Below are positions 23,538 through 34,600 of a stretch of DNA of 64,000 nucleotides, piece after piece; position 1 is the stretch's first letter, and each line of letters starts with the position of its first letter. This DNA comes from Vespa crabro (taxonomy: Eukaryota > Arthropoda > Insecta > Hymenoptera > Vespidae), in contig NC_060968.1 in the NCBI RefSeq assembly GCF_910589235.1, positions 930,001-994,000 of the forward strand. Direction: 5' to 3'. Both the position numbers and the translations under genes were made by a program. Below the pieces are notes generated by a model. It made no database searches. It was given only the letters and a program-made list of their open reading frames with translations, and was not told the DNA's origin.

Positions 23538-23702
23538 ATCTTTTTTCTAAAGCATTATCGTCATCTAATCATTTAATACACTAACATTATGTCGAACAAT
23601 GAACTGCATATGTAACTTACATTTTGGAGGGGGTACCTGTCCTTGAGCGTTGATCATTACACATGCCAATACGATTACCAAAAGAGCCAAAAATTTCCTC
23701 AT
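22631..23702 (-). CDS. Secreted precursor with dibasic cleavage sites (neuropeptide-like), three exons
   Basis: Exon 1 is 23702-23621, with ATG, signal peptide FLALLVIVLACVMINA and donor AAAT|GTAAGT. Exon 2 is 23254-23023, with an ATCAG acceptor and donor ACAAG|GTGAGA. Exon 3 begins at 22682 after ATATTTTAG and ends at TAA 22633-22631, giving 121 aa. Expected cleavage after residue 19 leaves QGQVPPPK at the N-terminus. Dibasic or polybasic sites are RRK (47-49), GKR (56-58, an amidation-type signal) and AKR (96-97). The model ends in KSQKR. No Cys lies in the mature part. A different exon 3 acceptor near 22664 would instead add a tail of about 30 residues ending HNPHPHL, with stop at 22583-22581. 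A secreted peptide precursor is inferred from layout only; the family is not recognised. Confidence 0.6.
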
Positions 23703-23887
23703 ATTTCAAAATGTAATTTTAAACGTGTTCCAAGAATCTTGAATTTCTTTTTTTTCTTCCTTTTAGACCTTCAGAAACGAACAAACAAACAAACACAAAA
23801 ATGACCACAATTGTTACTAATCAGCACAACGCGATATCCCATATAATACGTCAAAATGATATTATTATTCACTGTCTCAGTTCGACG

Positions 23888-23894
23888 TTTTATA
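23888..23894 (-). promoter_or_regulatory. TATA box candidate for the dibasic precursor gene
   Basis: Minus-strand CTTTATAAAACG about 185 bases before the ATG. An alternative 5' exon further upstream (about 24160-24300) would make this box unnecessary, so the two models compete. Confidence 0.35.
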
Positions 23895-24159
23895 AAGAGA
23901 AAAAACAAGACAAAAAAGAAAAGATAAAAAAAGCAAAAAAGAAAAAAGAAAACTGTTCGATGATAAATTATCTTAGTTTCTTATAAACTTTGACCTTAGC
24001 GAAACAAAAATAAAGAAATTCGTTTAACGTCACTTTCGAACGTAGATAATTTAAATGTTAGACAGTGAAATAATAATATAAATAAGAATAAGAAGATGAA
24101 GAAGAAGAAAAAGAAGAAGAAGCAGAGAAAAAAGAAGAAGGAAGAAGTTGTCTACTCAC

Positions 24160-24300
24160 CGAGGATAACCAGAAGATACTTTCCGAGTCGACAACCGCAC
24201 GAGAAATGCGGGCACAATGGCGCGGGAACCTTCAAGAAAGCACCGTGTGCATTTGCTATAGTGAGTGGAAAACAGGAACACAGAACGTGGTCCATGTACG
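24160..24300 (-). other. Candidate 5' UTR exon upstream of the dibasic precursor gene
   Basis: A GC-elevated block ends with a strong minus-strand donor CCTCG|GTGAGT at 24160/24159. A TTTAAA box lies at about 24312-24318 near its likely start. A plausible acceptor (TTTCTGAAG after a T-rich run) lies at 23769, just upstream of the ATG at 23702, so a spliced 5' UTR is possible. A 66-codon open frame through it (24356-24156) shows no known motif. Confidence 0.35.
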
Positions 24301-25579
24301 GGAGGAGGTGCTTTAAAAGCGTCGGAGACTGTAGTTTCTTGCACTGGACAGACCACTTTCTATTTCATTTTTTTTTCCTTCGTATCTGTTTCTCTTTCTC
24401 TCTCTCTCTCTCTCTCTGTCTGTTTCTCTCGTACTCCTTCTTGTTTTCTATCTCTTTTCTACACACGATTCACTACGTCTGCCTTCTTTCTATCTCGCTC
24501 TTCTTCTTGACTGGTTTACCGGCTGGTAAAATAGCGTGCCCAACAGGGCCGTCTAAAGCGTGGTTAACGAACTACCTACGGAGTGAAACCATCTATTCAT
24601 TTTTTTCTTCCTTTTGATTCTGATTCGTCTTTATTATATCTTTTATTTTCCACCGGCAGCTGGAAGAAGTGGTCATTGTTTTTAAAATTTTTTATAAAGC
24701 AAATCCTATGATTTGTTCTTTTTTTTTTTTATAATGATATAAATATCTCGAAGATTTTTCGTTCAGTCGTTGGATTTAATTTTTTGGATAAACAAATTCT
24801 GAAGTAGATTCGTTATAGTACGTGTTGGATAATTAATTGTTTGAAAATTTTTATGAAATAATATGACCGTTAAATTTTCATTCTGAATGAGATCTATGTG
24901 TTTAGCGATAGTATATAAGTGGTGATCTTTATTGATGATCCTTTTAAAATGTTACAAATCACTTTCTACTCGAAATTTCTTTTTGTTGCATATGAAATGC
25001 AGATGACTTTGTAAATAAATTTTACGAAGCTTCTTTTTCGTTCGAAAAGAAAAAGAAAAAATATCTATTATTTATATTTACATTCCGTTTTATTTAAAAG
25101 ATTAAATAAATCTAAATTGATTCTTCATTAAAAATTCATTCCTATCATATTATTTAATTATTTCAAATTAATCAATAATATTTATATTGGACACTGACCG
25201 AGTTTTTTTATAATATATAATCAGAAAGAATAAAAATATACGTGTATAAATGTATTTATAATTTATAATTCAATAATGATGAAAAGAATCAATTGGATTA
25301 TTTGTATAAAATATTATTTCGAATCTTTCGCGTTATCGCGAATCTTTCAGTCGATTTAATTGAATAAAGAAGAGAAGGGTATCAGAAAACGGAGATTGCG
25401 GCACTGAAAAGATCACGTGTGCAGATCGTCCGGTCATTGCACGGAACTTTTTGGATCTCCATTTTACTTCTTTGCTTTTTAGAAGTCCTCCTCCTTTTGG
25501 CTTCCCTTTGTGCTGTTAAACCCCAACCCTCTTTATCTTCTTCTCTCCTTCTTTCTTCCCTTCTTCCAAAGATTCTACT

Positions 25580-25586
25580 ATTACTA

Positions 25587-25640
<54 letters not shown>

Positions 25641-25675
25641 TACTCTCTCTCTCTTTTTCTCCTTCTCTTTCTCTC
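25580..25675. repeat. (CT)n microsatellite
   Basis: CT repeats with TTT and TAC breaks. Open frames rich in Leu and Ser across it (25419-25730) are artefacts of the repeat. Flanks 24400-25580 and 25680-26240 hold no recognised gene. Confidence 0.85.
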
Positions 25676-26239
25676 ACAGCATCGAACTTGGCGTTGTTTC
25701 GTTGGTTTTATTTTGAAGAACATCTGGTGACTGGTTTCGGTACAAAGGAAACTTGCTTCTCAGGAAATCTCAAGAGAAGAGGGTGGTTTCTCTCTTGTCT
25801 TAACTATGCATTATATTTACTTATAAATAGTGACGTAGAATGTTTGTAAACAACCAAAATCGCCTACAACATTAGTCCTAGTAATAATGATGATCATAAT
25901 GACCTTGATAAGGTTAATACGAAAAAATAAGTTATTATATAATTTATACATATATATACATTTTTACAAATTTTTGCGAGAGAATGATATGTTAAATATA
26001 ATATTTTAAACGTTATCTTGGTACAATATTTTTTTTATCGTAAGAAGAAGCTAAATTGAAAGATACATTTTAAATAAATATAAACGAATGACGATTCAAT
26101 CCGAAATTTTAATTTTAAAAGTATTTTAATTTCTAATACAATTTTTTTTAAATTACTAACTCTTCCTTTAAATTTTCTGATCTCGAGGAAAAAAAAACAA
26201 AAAGGAACGAGAGAAAAAAAGAAAAATAAACGAGAGCTA

Positions 26240-26660
26240 AGCAATAATTCGTTCCAAAGAAACTTTGGGTCGTATTAAAGACCGACATCTTTAAATGTCC
26301 TCCAGAGCGTTGTTTAAAAAGCATGTTGGAAAGAGTAGCTGGTAGTAGTACGGGCACGAAAGAGAGAATGTGTAGGTGCGATTTTAAAACGAAAAACCGG
26401 TGGTGCATCCTTGCATAACTGGCTTGAATCGTAAGATCGAGTGCGTGTACCGTGACCGAACACACGGTCTGGATCTCTTTAAAACGAGTTAATCCGTATA
26501 TGCGTCTGGCCGTCTGCTGATGTTGCTGCTGTCGCTGTCGTTGCCGCCGCTGCTGTTGCTTCTACTCTTGTTAGACCGCCTGAGAACCAAAAAGATTCAT
26601 TTTCCCTTTGTCCATTCTTTTTCACACGTACCCAAAAGGATTTCGCCTCAATGGTACAAT
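26240..26660. other. GC-elevated block with a GCTGCT-type run
   Basis: Plus strand 26516-26570 is a CTG/CCG-rich run that would code Leu on plus or Ser/Asn on minus. No exon model can be supported. Possible promoter or non-coding exon. Confidence 0.3.
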
Positions 26661-26679
26661 GCCAACGTGCATTTACGAC

Positions 26680-26832
26680 TCTCTCTATCTCTCTCTCTTT
26701 TTTTCTCTGTCTGTCTTTCTCTTTCTCTCTCTCTCTCTCTATCTCTCTCTTTCCCTCTCTCTCTGTCTGTCTGTTTCTCTCTTTCTCTTTCTCCCTTTTT
26801 CTTTTTCTTTTTTTCTTTCTTTCTTTCTTTCA
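26680..26832. repeat. (CT)n / (TTTC)n microsatellite
   Basis: Mixed CT, CTGT and TTTC repeats. Overlapping open frames on both strands are repeat artefacts. Confidence 0.85.
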
Positions 26833-27583
26833 CATCTCCTTGTTTCTTCCTGCATATAAATAAACAACGAGAGAACGTCATATATATCTATATTTCTATG
26901 TCCTCGAACTCGACCAATTAGAGGACTAACAAAAAGATATATATATATTATTAATAGTATACCAGGAGAGGACTTTTTTTACAATACTTTATGAATTAAA
27001 ATATTTTGTCTAAGAGATAAATGAAATTGTTAATTGATTCAAAAATCAGACAAATTATTATTGGTACGAGAGATTTGGATTTTTATCATTACATCATTTT
27101 TATGATTACAATTTTTTGCATTTATAATTCTTTCTTTTTTCCATTCTTTTTTCTTACCTCTCCTGCCTCTCTTTCGGTATATAAATAAATAATGAAATAA
27201 TGAAACGTATTTCTATATTTCCATGTTTCAAGTTTAGGATCAGCAAACAAAAATGTATATATTAATGTACGAAGAGACCTTTTTAGAATAATTAAGATGA
27301 ATTAGAATAAATTATTTAGAGTATTGTCTTAGGGATAAATGAAATTGTAGATTAATTAGAAAATTAAGCAAATAATTGTTGGTATAAGAGAATTAAAATT
27401 ATTATCATTACATCATTTTTATGATTACGATCTGTTGCACTTACAACACTTTTTCCTTTTTTTTTATTTACTTCACCTATTCTGATCTCTTTTTCTATAT
27501 AAATAAACAATGAGAGAACGATACATAGTTATGTCTATATTTCTATGTTCTTGAACTCGACCAACTAAAGAATCAACAAAAAG

Positions 27584-27588
<5 letters not shown>

Positions 27589-27635
<47 letters not shown>

Positions 27636-27643
27636 GTGTGTAG
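27589..27643. repeat. (TG)n microsatellite
   Basis: About 25 GT dinucleotides with a single C interruption, inside the repeat array. Confidence 0.95.
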
Positions 27644-28726
27644 GATATTTTTTGAAAACCTACCTGGTAGATACGAATTAACAAGTACAATCACATGATT
27701 TTGTTAACATGAACTTTATTAACAATTATTATTAATTATTATTAGGATGTAACAACTTGGAAACTATAACTATTTTCTAGAATTCTGGCCTACTTAAGGC
27801 GTTTCTTTTCATTATTCTTATTGATTAACTCAGAATCTGATCCAGTCAGGAGGATACGCAATTTTCTTAAAGCTCTTTACTCACTAACTCTCCTTGTTTA
27901 ACTAACTTCTTTTTTTCCATAAACAAACGTGCCTCTCAAAAGACAAATTATACTCTACTCTCCTTGACTACCGATCGGCCTACCTCATACAAACACATGA
28001 CTAATTAATTCTAGAAACTTCCATTGGCATATCTCACACTCACACACACATACACATACATAACTAACTAATTCTGGAACCTTCCATCTCTTCGTTCAAC
28101 TGTCGATCGGCATATCTCATATATGCACACATACATGACTCTAGAATCACATGAGCTCTGGACCTTCTATCTCATATATACATATATACAGAGAAGGCTT
28201 TTTAGAGCTTCTTTGAATTAGAGGACTGTTTTATAAATATATGAAGTTGTTGTTTGATTCGAAACGAAACTGGGTTTATATTAGCTTTTTAGTTTTTTTA
28301 TGTCCTCGAATTCAACTAGTAAATCAACAAAAATATATATACCCACACATACATATATTATCGGTATATGGAAAAAGAATGCTTTTTTATCTTTTTTTTT
28401 TAGAATTAAGAGACTGTTTTACAGATAAATGAAATTATTGATTGATTCGAAATGACACGGATTTAAACCTGTATTTTTATATCCTCGAACTCGACCGCCG
28501 ACCAGTTAAAGGATTAACGAAAAGATATATCTATATATATACATATGTTATTGGTATATAGAGAGAGAATATAAAGAGAATGCTTTTTTAAGGTTTTTTC
28601 TTAGAAGCAGAAGATTGTTTTATAGATAAATGAAATTTTTAATTGATTCGGAACGATATAGATTTTTATCTCTATTTTTATGTCCTAGAATTATGTTAAT
28701 TAGAGGATCAATCAAAAAAAAATATA

Positions 28727-28731
28727 TATGT

Positions 28732-28816
<85 letters not shown>
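28727..28816. repeat. (TA)n tract
   Basis: Two TA runs split by GTATACA, at the end of one array unit. Confidence 0.9.
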
Positions 28817-28820
<4 letters not shown>

Positions 28821-29159
28821 TATATATAAAACTCGTTCTCTTTCTCTTTCTTTTCATCTTTTCCTTTCATTCATTTATCTCTCCTATCACCTTACTGAAT
28901 ATAAGTAAACAATAAAAGAACGATATGTATACATACATTTCTGTCATTTAACTCGACCAAATGGAGGCACAATATAAAAAATATATATAATTAGTAGTAT
29001 ATCAAGAGAGAAGACTTTCTTTTAGCATACTTTTTGAATGAGAATATGCTCATAGGGATAAATGAAATTGTTCATTGATTCGAACATCAAACAGATAATT
29101 ATTGATATAAAAGAATCGAGATCGTTTTCGTTCCATTGTTTTTATAGTTACAATCTTGT

Positions 29160-31112
29160 ATTAGATAATTAAATAAACACGTTGACTAATTTGTTAATTG
29201 AATAAAAAGATCAAGATTACTGGATTACTCTAATGTCTCGTTAGAATATTATTATTACTATTATTACTACATTCGATTGTAAAGAAAACGTGAATCAAGA
29301 TAGATAAATCATTCTAATGTGTTATTAGAATACTATTAAAGATGATTAGAATCTTGTTTTTTAGATCGGACGGATAATAAATAAAATGAATTATATATCG
29401 TATAATTTTAACAAAAGACTAATACAAATCGTGATTATTTACGTGAAAACAAATTTTTATGATAATTATTTTATAATTATAATTATATGTTTATATATCT
29501 ATATATCAATATAAATACATAAATGTTTACTAATATCGAAGAATTTGAAAATTTTTTATAGAGCTATTTAAATAAATGTAATAACTCACAAGTTCATATA
29601 ATATTGTATATAAAATATATAAAACATATACATGCATATTTACGTAAATCTTTTGCAAAACCAAATATTATTTCTATCGGTTATCTAATCTTATTATAAT
29701 CATAGATTTTAATACTTTTCGTTTTAGAAATAAAGAATAGAAAAGATCGATTTTAAAGAAATAATCAAGCGAAGAATTTTTTTTTTAATGACAATCCGAG
29801 TGTATCGAATGTATCGTAAATTTTATTTCAAATTTTTAGTGCTTACAAATAAGACGCGCAGTAAAATATTATGTAAGAGAGACGAGAATGAAAGAGTGTT
29901 TACGTCAAGCGCATACAAGATAAGAAGTTGATAATAGAGGAGAATTTCAAGGAAAATCCGAAACGAATAATGTTTGATGTTAAAGTAATTCTTGGTAATT
30001 ATATATGAATTACAAAAAAAAAAGAAAAAAAATCGCACAATAATCCTTAGGACAAATTGAACGTTGATTACAGTTGTTTTATCTTCCATATATATATATA
30101 TATATATATATATTTTTTTCTCATCCTAATCTCATAATATTCATAGTTAAAAAACAAATCACAATTAAATTTCTGACATGTTACTTTGAAAATTACGTAG
30201 GTGCGTAAATGAGTGCGTGTATACGTTTCATAAAAGATTATTAACAAATGAATATAAAAATACTGTATTTTTCTTTTTTCTAGTTCTTTTTTTTCTAAAC
30301 ACTCCATTCTAAATAATTTTATGTGAATTCTATGATTTTGAGGGAATAACATAAAATATAAGAAATAATTTTCGTTTTATCAATGTGTTATGGTCACTTC
30401 CAAATCAAAATAATTTATCTAAGCGAGGATATATATCTAATTTAATATTAGATATTAAAGATTAACAATATCGACAAATAGCTCGAGGGAGACACAGAAA
30501 TGAACAATACAATTACAGTTCACAATGACATGCCTGGTTACACGTATTACAAACTACTATACCGGTTTTGTACAAAGTTTAATTCTAACGTGAACAAATG
30601 GTTCCTATTATCTTCGATTCGACATTATCAACAATTAGTCACGTGTTTTATCGGAAGTTAAGCAAATATTGTATAATCCGAGTATTATATCATATTACTC
30701 GATTCCTATATCCATTAAAAAGTATGGACCTACCAAATAACACGATCTTTTTTTTTGCAATATCTTCGAATAAAAAATGAAAACAAATTATAAAAAAAAA
30801 TTTTACTCGGCACATCTTATATATTGTTTACAATTGGAAATAATGTGACATAATTCAATATAAAAAAAAAAGTAATAAAAAAACACAAAAATCGAATAAA
30901 GGTATTTACAAAAAACAATTGTATTACAACATTAATGGCAAAAGTTACTCGCAGAATTATAAAAGTTGCTAGAATAACAAAAAAAAGGAAGAAACAAAAC
31001 AAAGAAAAAAAAGTTGAATCGTGCAATTAATAACTTCGGTCACTTTGCGAAAATGAACCATATAGGAATCGCTTTATCGAATGCCTGATAAATCGTTGTT
31101 GGAATGTTGAGG
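29160..31112. other. Gene-free region and 3' flank of the silk-like gene
   Basis: AT-rich, with a (TA)n tract at about 30090-30112 and scattered short open frames (29823-30089, 30068-30352) that lack motifs. The right-hand part (about 30800-31112) is probably the 3' UTR of the gene ending at 31113; I could not identify a firm polyadenylation signal. Confidence 0.4.
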
Positions 31113-31584
31113 TCAGTCCACGAATACGAGCATATCACTAGTATCAGCAGTAGCAGATGCATGACTCGATGCCGATGATTTCGAACCAAATCCTGTAGCA
31201 CTACTGGATGCCTCAGCATTGGCTTTGGCATTGGCCGATCCACCAGCACTCGAAAATGCACTTGATTTTGCATTTGAAGTTGCATGGGACGATCCACCAG
31301 CACTAGCAGAAGAGTTAGCGTCGGAATAAGCGCTTGATCCTGTTGAAGGGAACAGATGAATCATTTAATTACGATCAGACCCGTAGATACAGCTTCGACG
31401 AAAGCAGTAGACGATGATTTGGTCAGGTCGTCTGACACGGAATGACGGTCGATTCTCGTAAGCTCGGCCGCTGAATGAATGAAATGAAGTTATTGTTAGT
31501 TTGTTACCGTTAGGACGAATTAAACAAAAAAAGAAATAGAGAAAGTAAGAGAGAAAGAGAGAGAAAGAGAGAGAAAGAGAGAGA

Positions 31585-31615
<31 letters not shown>

Positions 31616-34600
31616 AGAGTTAAAGTTTTGATAAAAAGTGTTAAAGAAATTTATATTCTAGGGTAACTTTAATTTTCAATCGAGAATTTATTTATTATTG
31701 TTTAGTAGAGATTAGAGAAAAATCATAAAGTACCTGATCCTCCACCGTATCCTTTATTTCCATAACCTCCTAATATGCTTGACCCACCATATCCTGATCC
31801 TCTTGAACCACCTGAACTTCCAGCATTAGCACTAGCATCGGCATTGGCAGCAGCGTTTGATCCAGAAGAACCGTATCCTCCACCTAAACTTCCCGAACCT
31901 CCATGACTTCCACCGTAGCCACTTGAACCACCTTGTCCATCAAATCCTCCGATGCCTGATCCAGATCCCTTTATGTTGCCACTTCCATAACCACCAAATC
32001 CACCGGAAGAGCCAGAATTTGCATTGGCATTAGCACTGGCACTCGATCCGGCAGAACCACCACCAAATCCAGAGCCTCCAGATCCAGCGTTTCCACCAAA
32101 AGCACCTCCACCATTACTTCCGCTGAATCCTGAACCTCCAGATCCAGCGTGTCCACCGAATCCTGATCCTCCAGATCCAGAACTTCCTCCTAAAGCACCT
32201 CCGCCAATACTTCCACCGAATCCTGAACCTCCAGATCCAGCGTGTCCACCGAATCCTGATCCTCCAGATCCAGAACTTCCTCCTAAAGCACCTCCGCCAA
32301 TACTTCCACCGAATCCTCCACTTCCAGATCCAGAACTTCCTCCTAAAGCACCTCCACCAGTACTTCCACCGAATCCTGATCCTCCAAATCCAGAACTTCC
32401 TCCTAAAGCACCTCCACCAGTACTTCCACCGAATCCTGATCCTCCAGATCCAGAACTTCCTCCTAAAGCACCTCCACCAGTACTTCCACCGAATCCTTCA
32501 CTTCCAGATCCAGAACTTCCTCCTAAAGCACCTCCGCCAATACTTCCACCGAATCCTCCACTTCCAGATCCAGAACCACCTGATGAACCACCGCCATATC
32601 CTCCGCCATATCCATCTTGTCCATTGTAACCACCTGTTCCAGATCCAGAACTTCCAGCATTAGCCGATGAAATAGCATTTGCATTGGATCCTGCCGAGCC
32701 ACTACCGCTTCCATAACCACCCAAGTTTCCTGAACCAGATCCTCCAAGACCAAAAATAGGACTTCCTTTAACTGGTACGTTACTCTGCCCACCATAACCA
32801 CCTGATCCAGATCCAGAACTTCCAGCATTAGCCGATGAAATAGCATTTGCATTGGATCCTGCCGAGCCACTACCGCTTCCATAACCACCCAAGTTTCCTG
32901 AACCAGATCCTCCAAGACTCAAAATAGGACTTCCTTTAACTGGTACGTTACTCTGTCCACCATAACCACCTGTACCAGATCCAGAACTTCCAGCATTAGC
33001 CGATGAAATAGCATTTGCATTGGATCCGGCAGAGCCGCTACCACTTCCATAGTTTCCACCCAAGAATCCTGATTCTCCAGTACTTGGATATTTAGGCTGA
33101 CCACCATAATTAGGTCCATTTAAAATGATTGGGGCACCTTTGGTAGGTTGATTTTGTGTACCAGCATAACTTCCAGTATTAGAATTCGCTGAACTTCCTG
33201 CTTGGCTTCCACCATAATATCCAGAATTTGTTTCTTTTGGTAGAGTCGTTGGTATACCTTTAGGTTTGTTTTGATCAATTATTACTATCGAAGGACCGTT
33301 GTTACATCCAGAACCACCACAGCTTGGTTTTGATGGAATTTGGGTAGGTATTCCTTGAACATGTCCTTGATAATGTCCTGTCCCTGTTTGAAGATTGCTA
33401 GATCCACCAAGACTGCCATATCCACCAAGATTACTTGATCCACCAGTTAAGAAAGGATTCTGTGCTCCAATTTGTCCTTGACCGTGTCCCTGAGCATTAG
33501 CATTAGCATTTGCATTTGCATTTGCATTTGCATTTGCATTTGCATTTGCTCCAGCACTTCCAGATCCACTAAGGAAAGGATTGTTTGCTCCGATATTACC
33601 AAGATATTCACCTCCACCATTATATCCAAGTGATCCAGATTGACCAGCAGCATTAGCATTAGCATTTGCATTGGCATTAGCTGCGGCATTGGCATTACTA
33701 GTTGATCCACCATTTAGGAAAGGATTTCCTCTTCTATGACCTGTTCCAGAACCATAATTTCCATTATATTGCCCGGATCCGCCTGAATTTGCACCATAAT
33801 TGCCATGATATCCACCTGAAAAAAATAAAAAATTGTTAATATTTTTTATGGTAGACATACATTCATATCTTTACAAAGAACAACAATCAGACATAATTAA
33901 GCATGAATGAACAAAATTGCGAAACATAAACCTAGTAAGTAAATCAGATGCACAATATGTAAATGGTAAATAAAATGGAAGAGTATTTTGTCATATTTCT
34001 GTTTAGTTATAACGGTTACAAGGCCACAATTTTCAAGCGGAAGTTTTCTGCATTTATGTGGAGTATGCAGATTCGTCCACTTCAGGACGGATTAAATACA
34101 TGAGATATTTCACAAATTGTCAAATTTCCTTATGGAAAGTTAGCAAGAAAGAAACAGCAATACATATGAATTTTTCTTGCACTATGTTTGAGGTTCATCC
34201 CAATTAACCCTTTTTGAATACATATATATACAGATACATATCAATGAAGAAGAACAAGACATCTTTCAAACTCGATAACGAAGCTCACCTTGAGCTTGAG
34301 TCGGAATGCTGTCACCATCGATAACGAAGATTTCAATAGGTTGTTGCTTTGGTCTATGTGGATGATGATAATGAGGTCGATGTTGAGGATAGACACCAGG
34401 TCTGCTTATTGGTTGTTGTTGCGGACCTTCGACGATAACCACTGGCAGTGTTGCTGAATTATGTAACTCAGGAACACTATGAATAATCGGTCTTGGTTGT
34501 TGATGTATTGGGTTTGGTGGAGGTCGAGTTATTATTACAGGTCTTTGTTGGACAGGCTGTGGTCGTTGAATATTTTGCGGAACGTTTATAGGAATGGATT

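Larger units (their letters stand above)
26850..29150. repeat. Degenerate array of AT-rich repeat units with microsatellite tails
   Basis: At least six diverged units share two ordered blocks. One is TATAAATAAACAATGAGAGAACG followed by TTTCTATGTCCTCGAACTCGACC, then a purine-rich patch. The other is AGATAAATGAAATTGTTAATTGATTC. Starts lie near 26855, 27178, 27490, 28240, 28420, 28620 and 28890. Most units carry their own (TA)n or, at 27589-27643, (TG)n run. 27660-28190 is a less repeated stretch with TCTCATA-ACACACA patches. No coding potential. Confidence 0.7.

Noticed and set aside
24096..24617. 173-codon plus-strand open frame starting with poly-Lys
   Set aside because: Starts in a GAAGAA repeat and runs through (CT)n; composition artefact.
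25419..26921. Leu/Ser-rich open frames over CT tracts
   Set aside because: CT repeats are open in several frames; no domain or start context.
32024..32629. Plus-strand 201-codon Pro-rich open frame
   Set aside because: It is the antisense shadow of the silk-like Gly repeats; its regularity comes from the 60-bp units.
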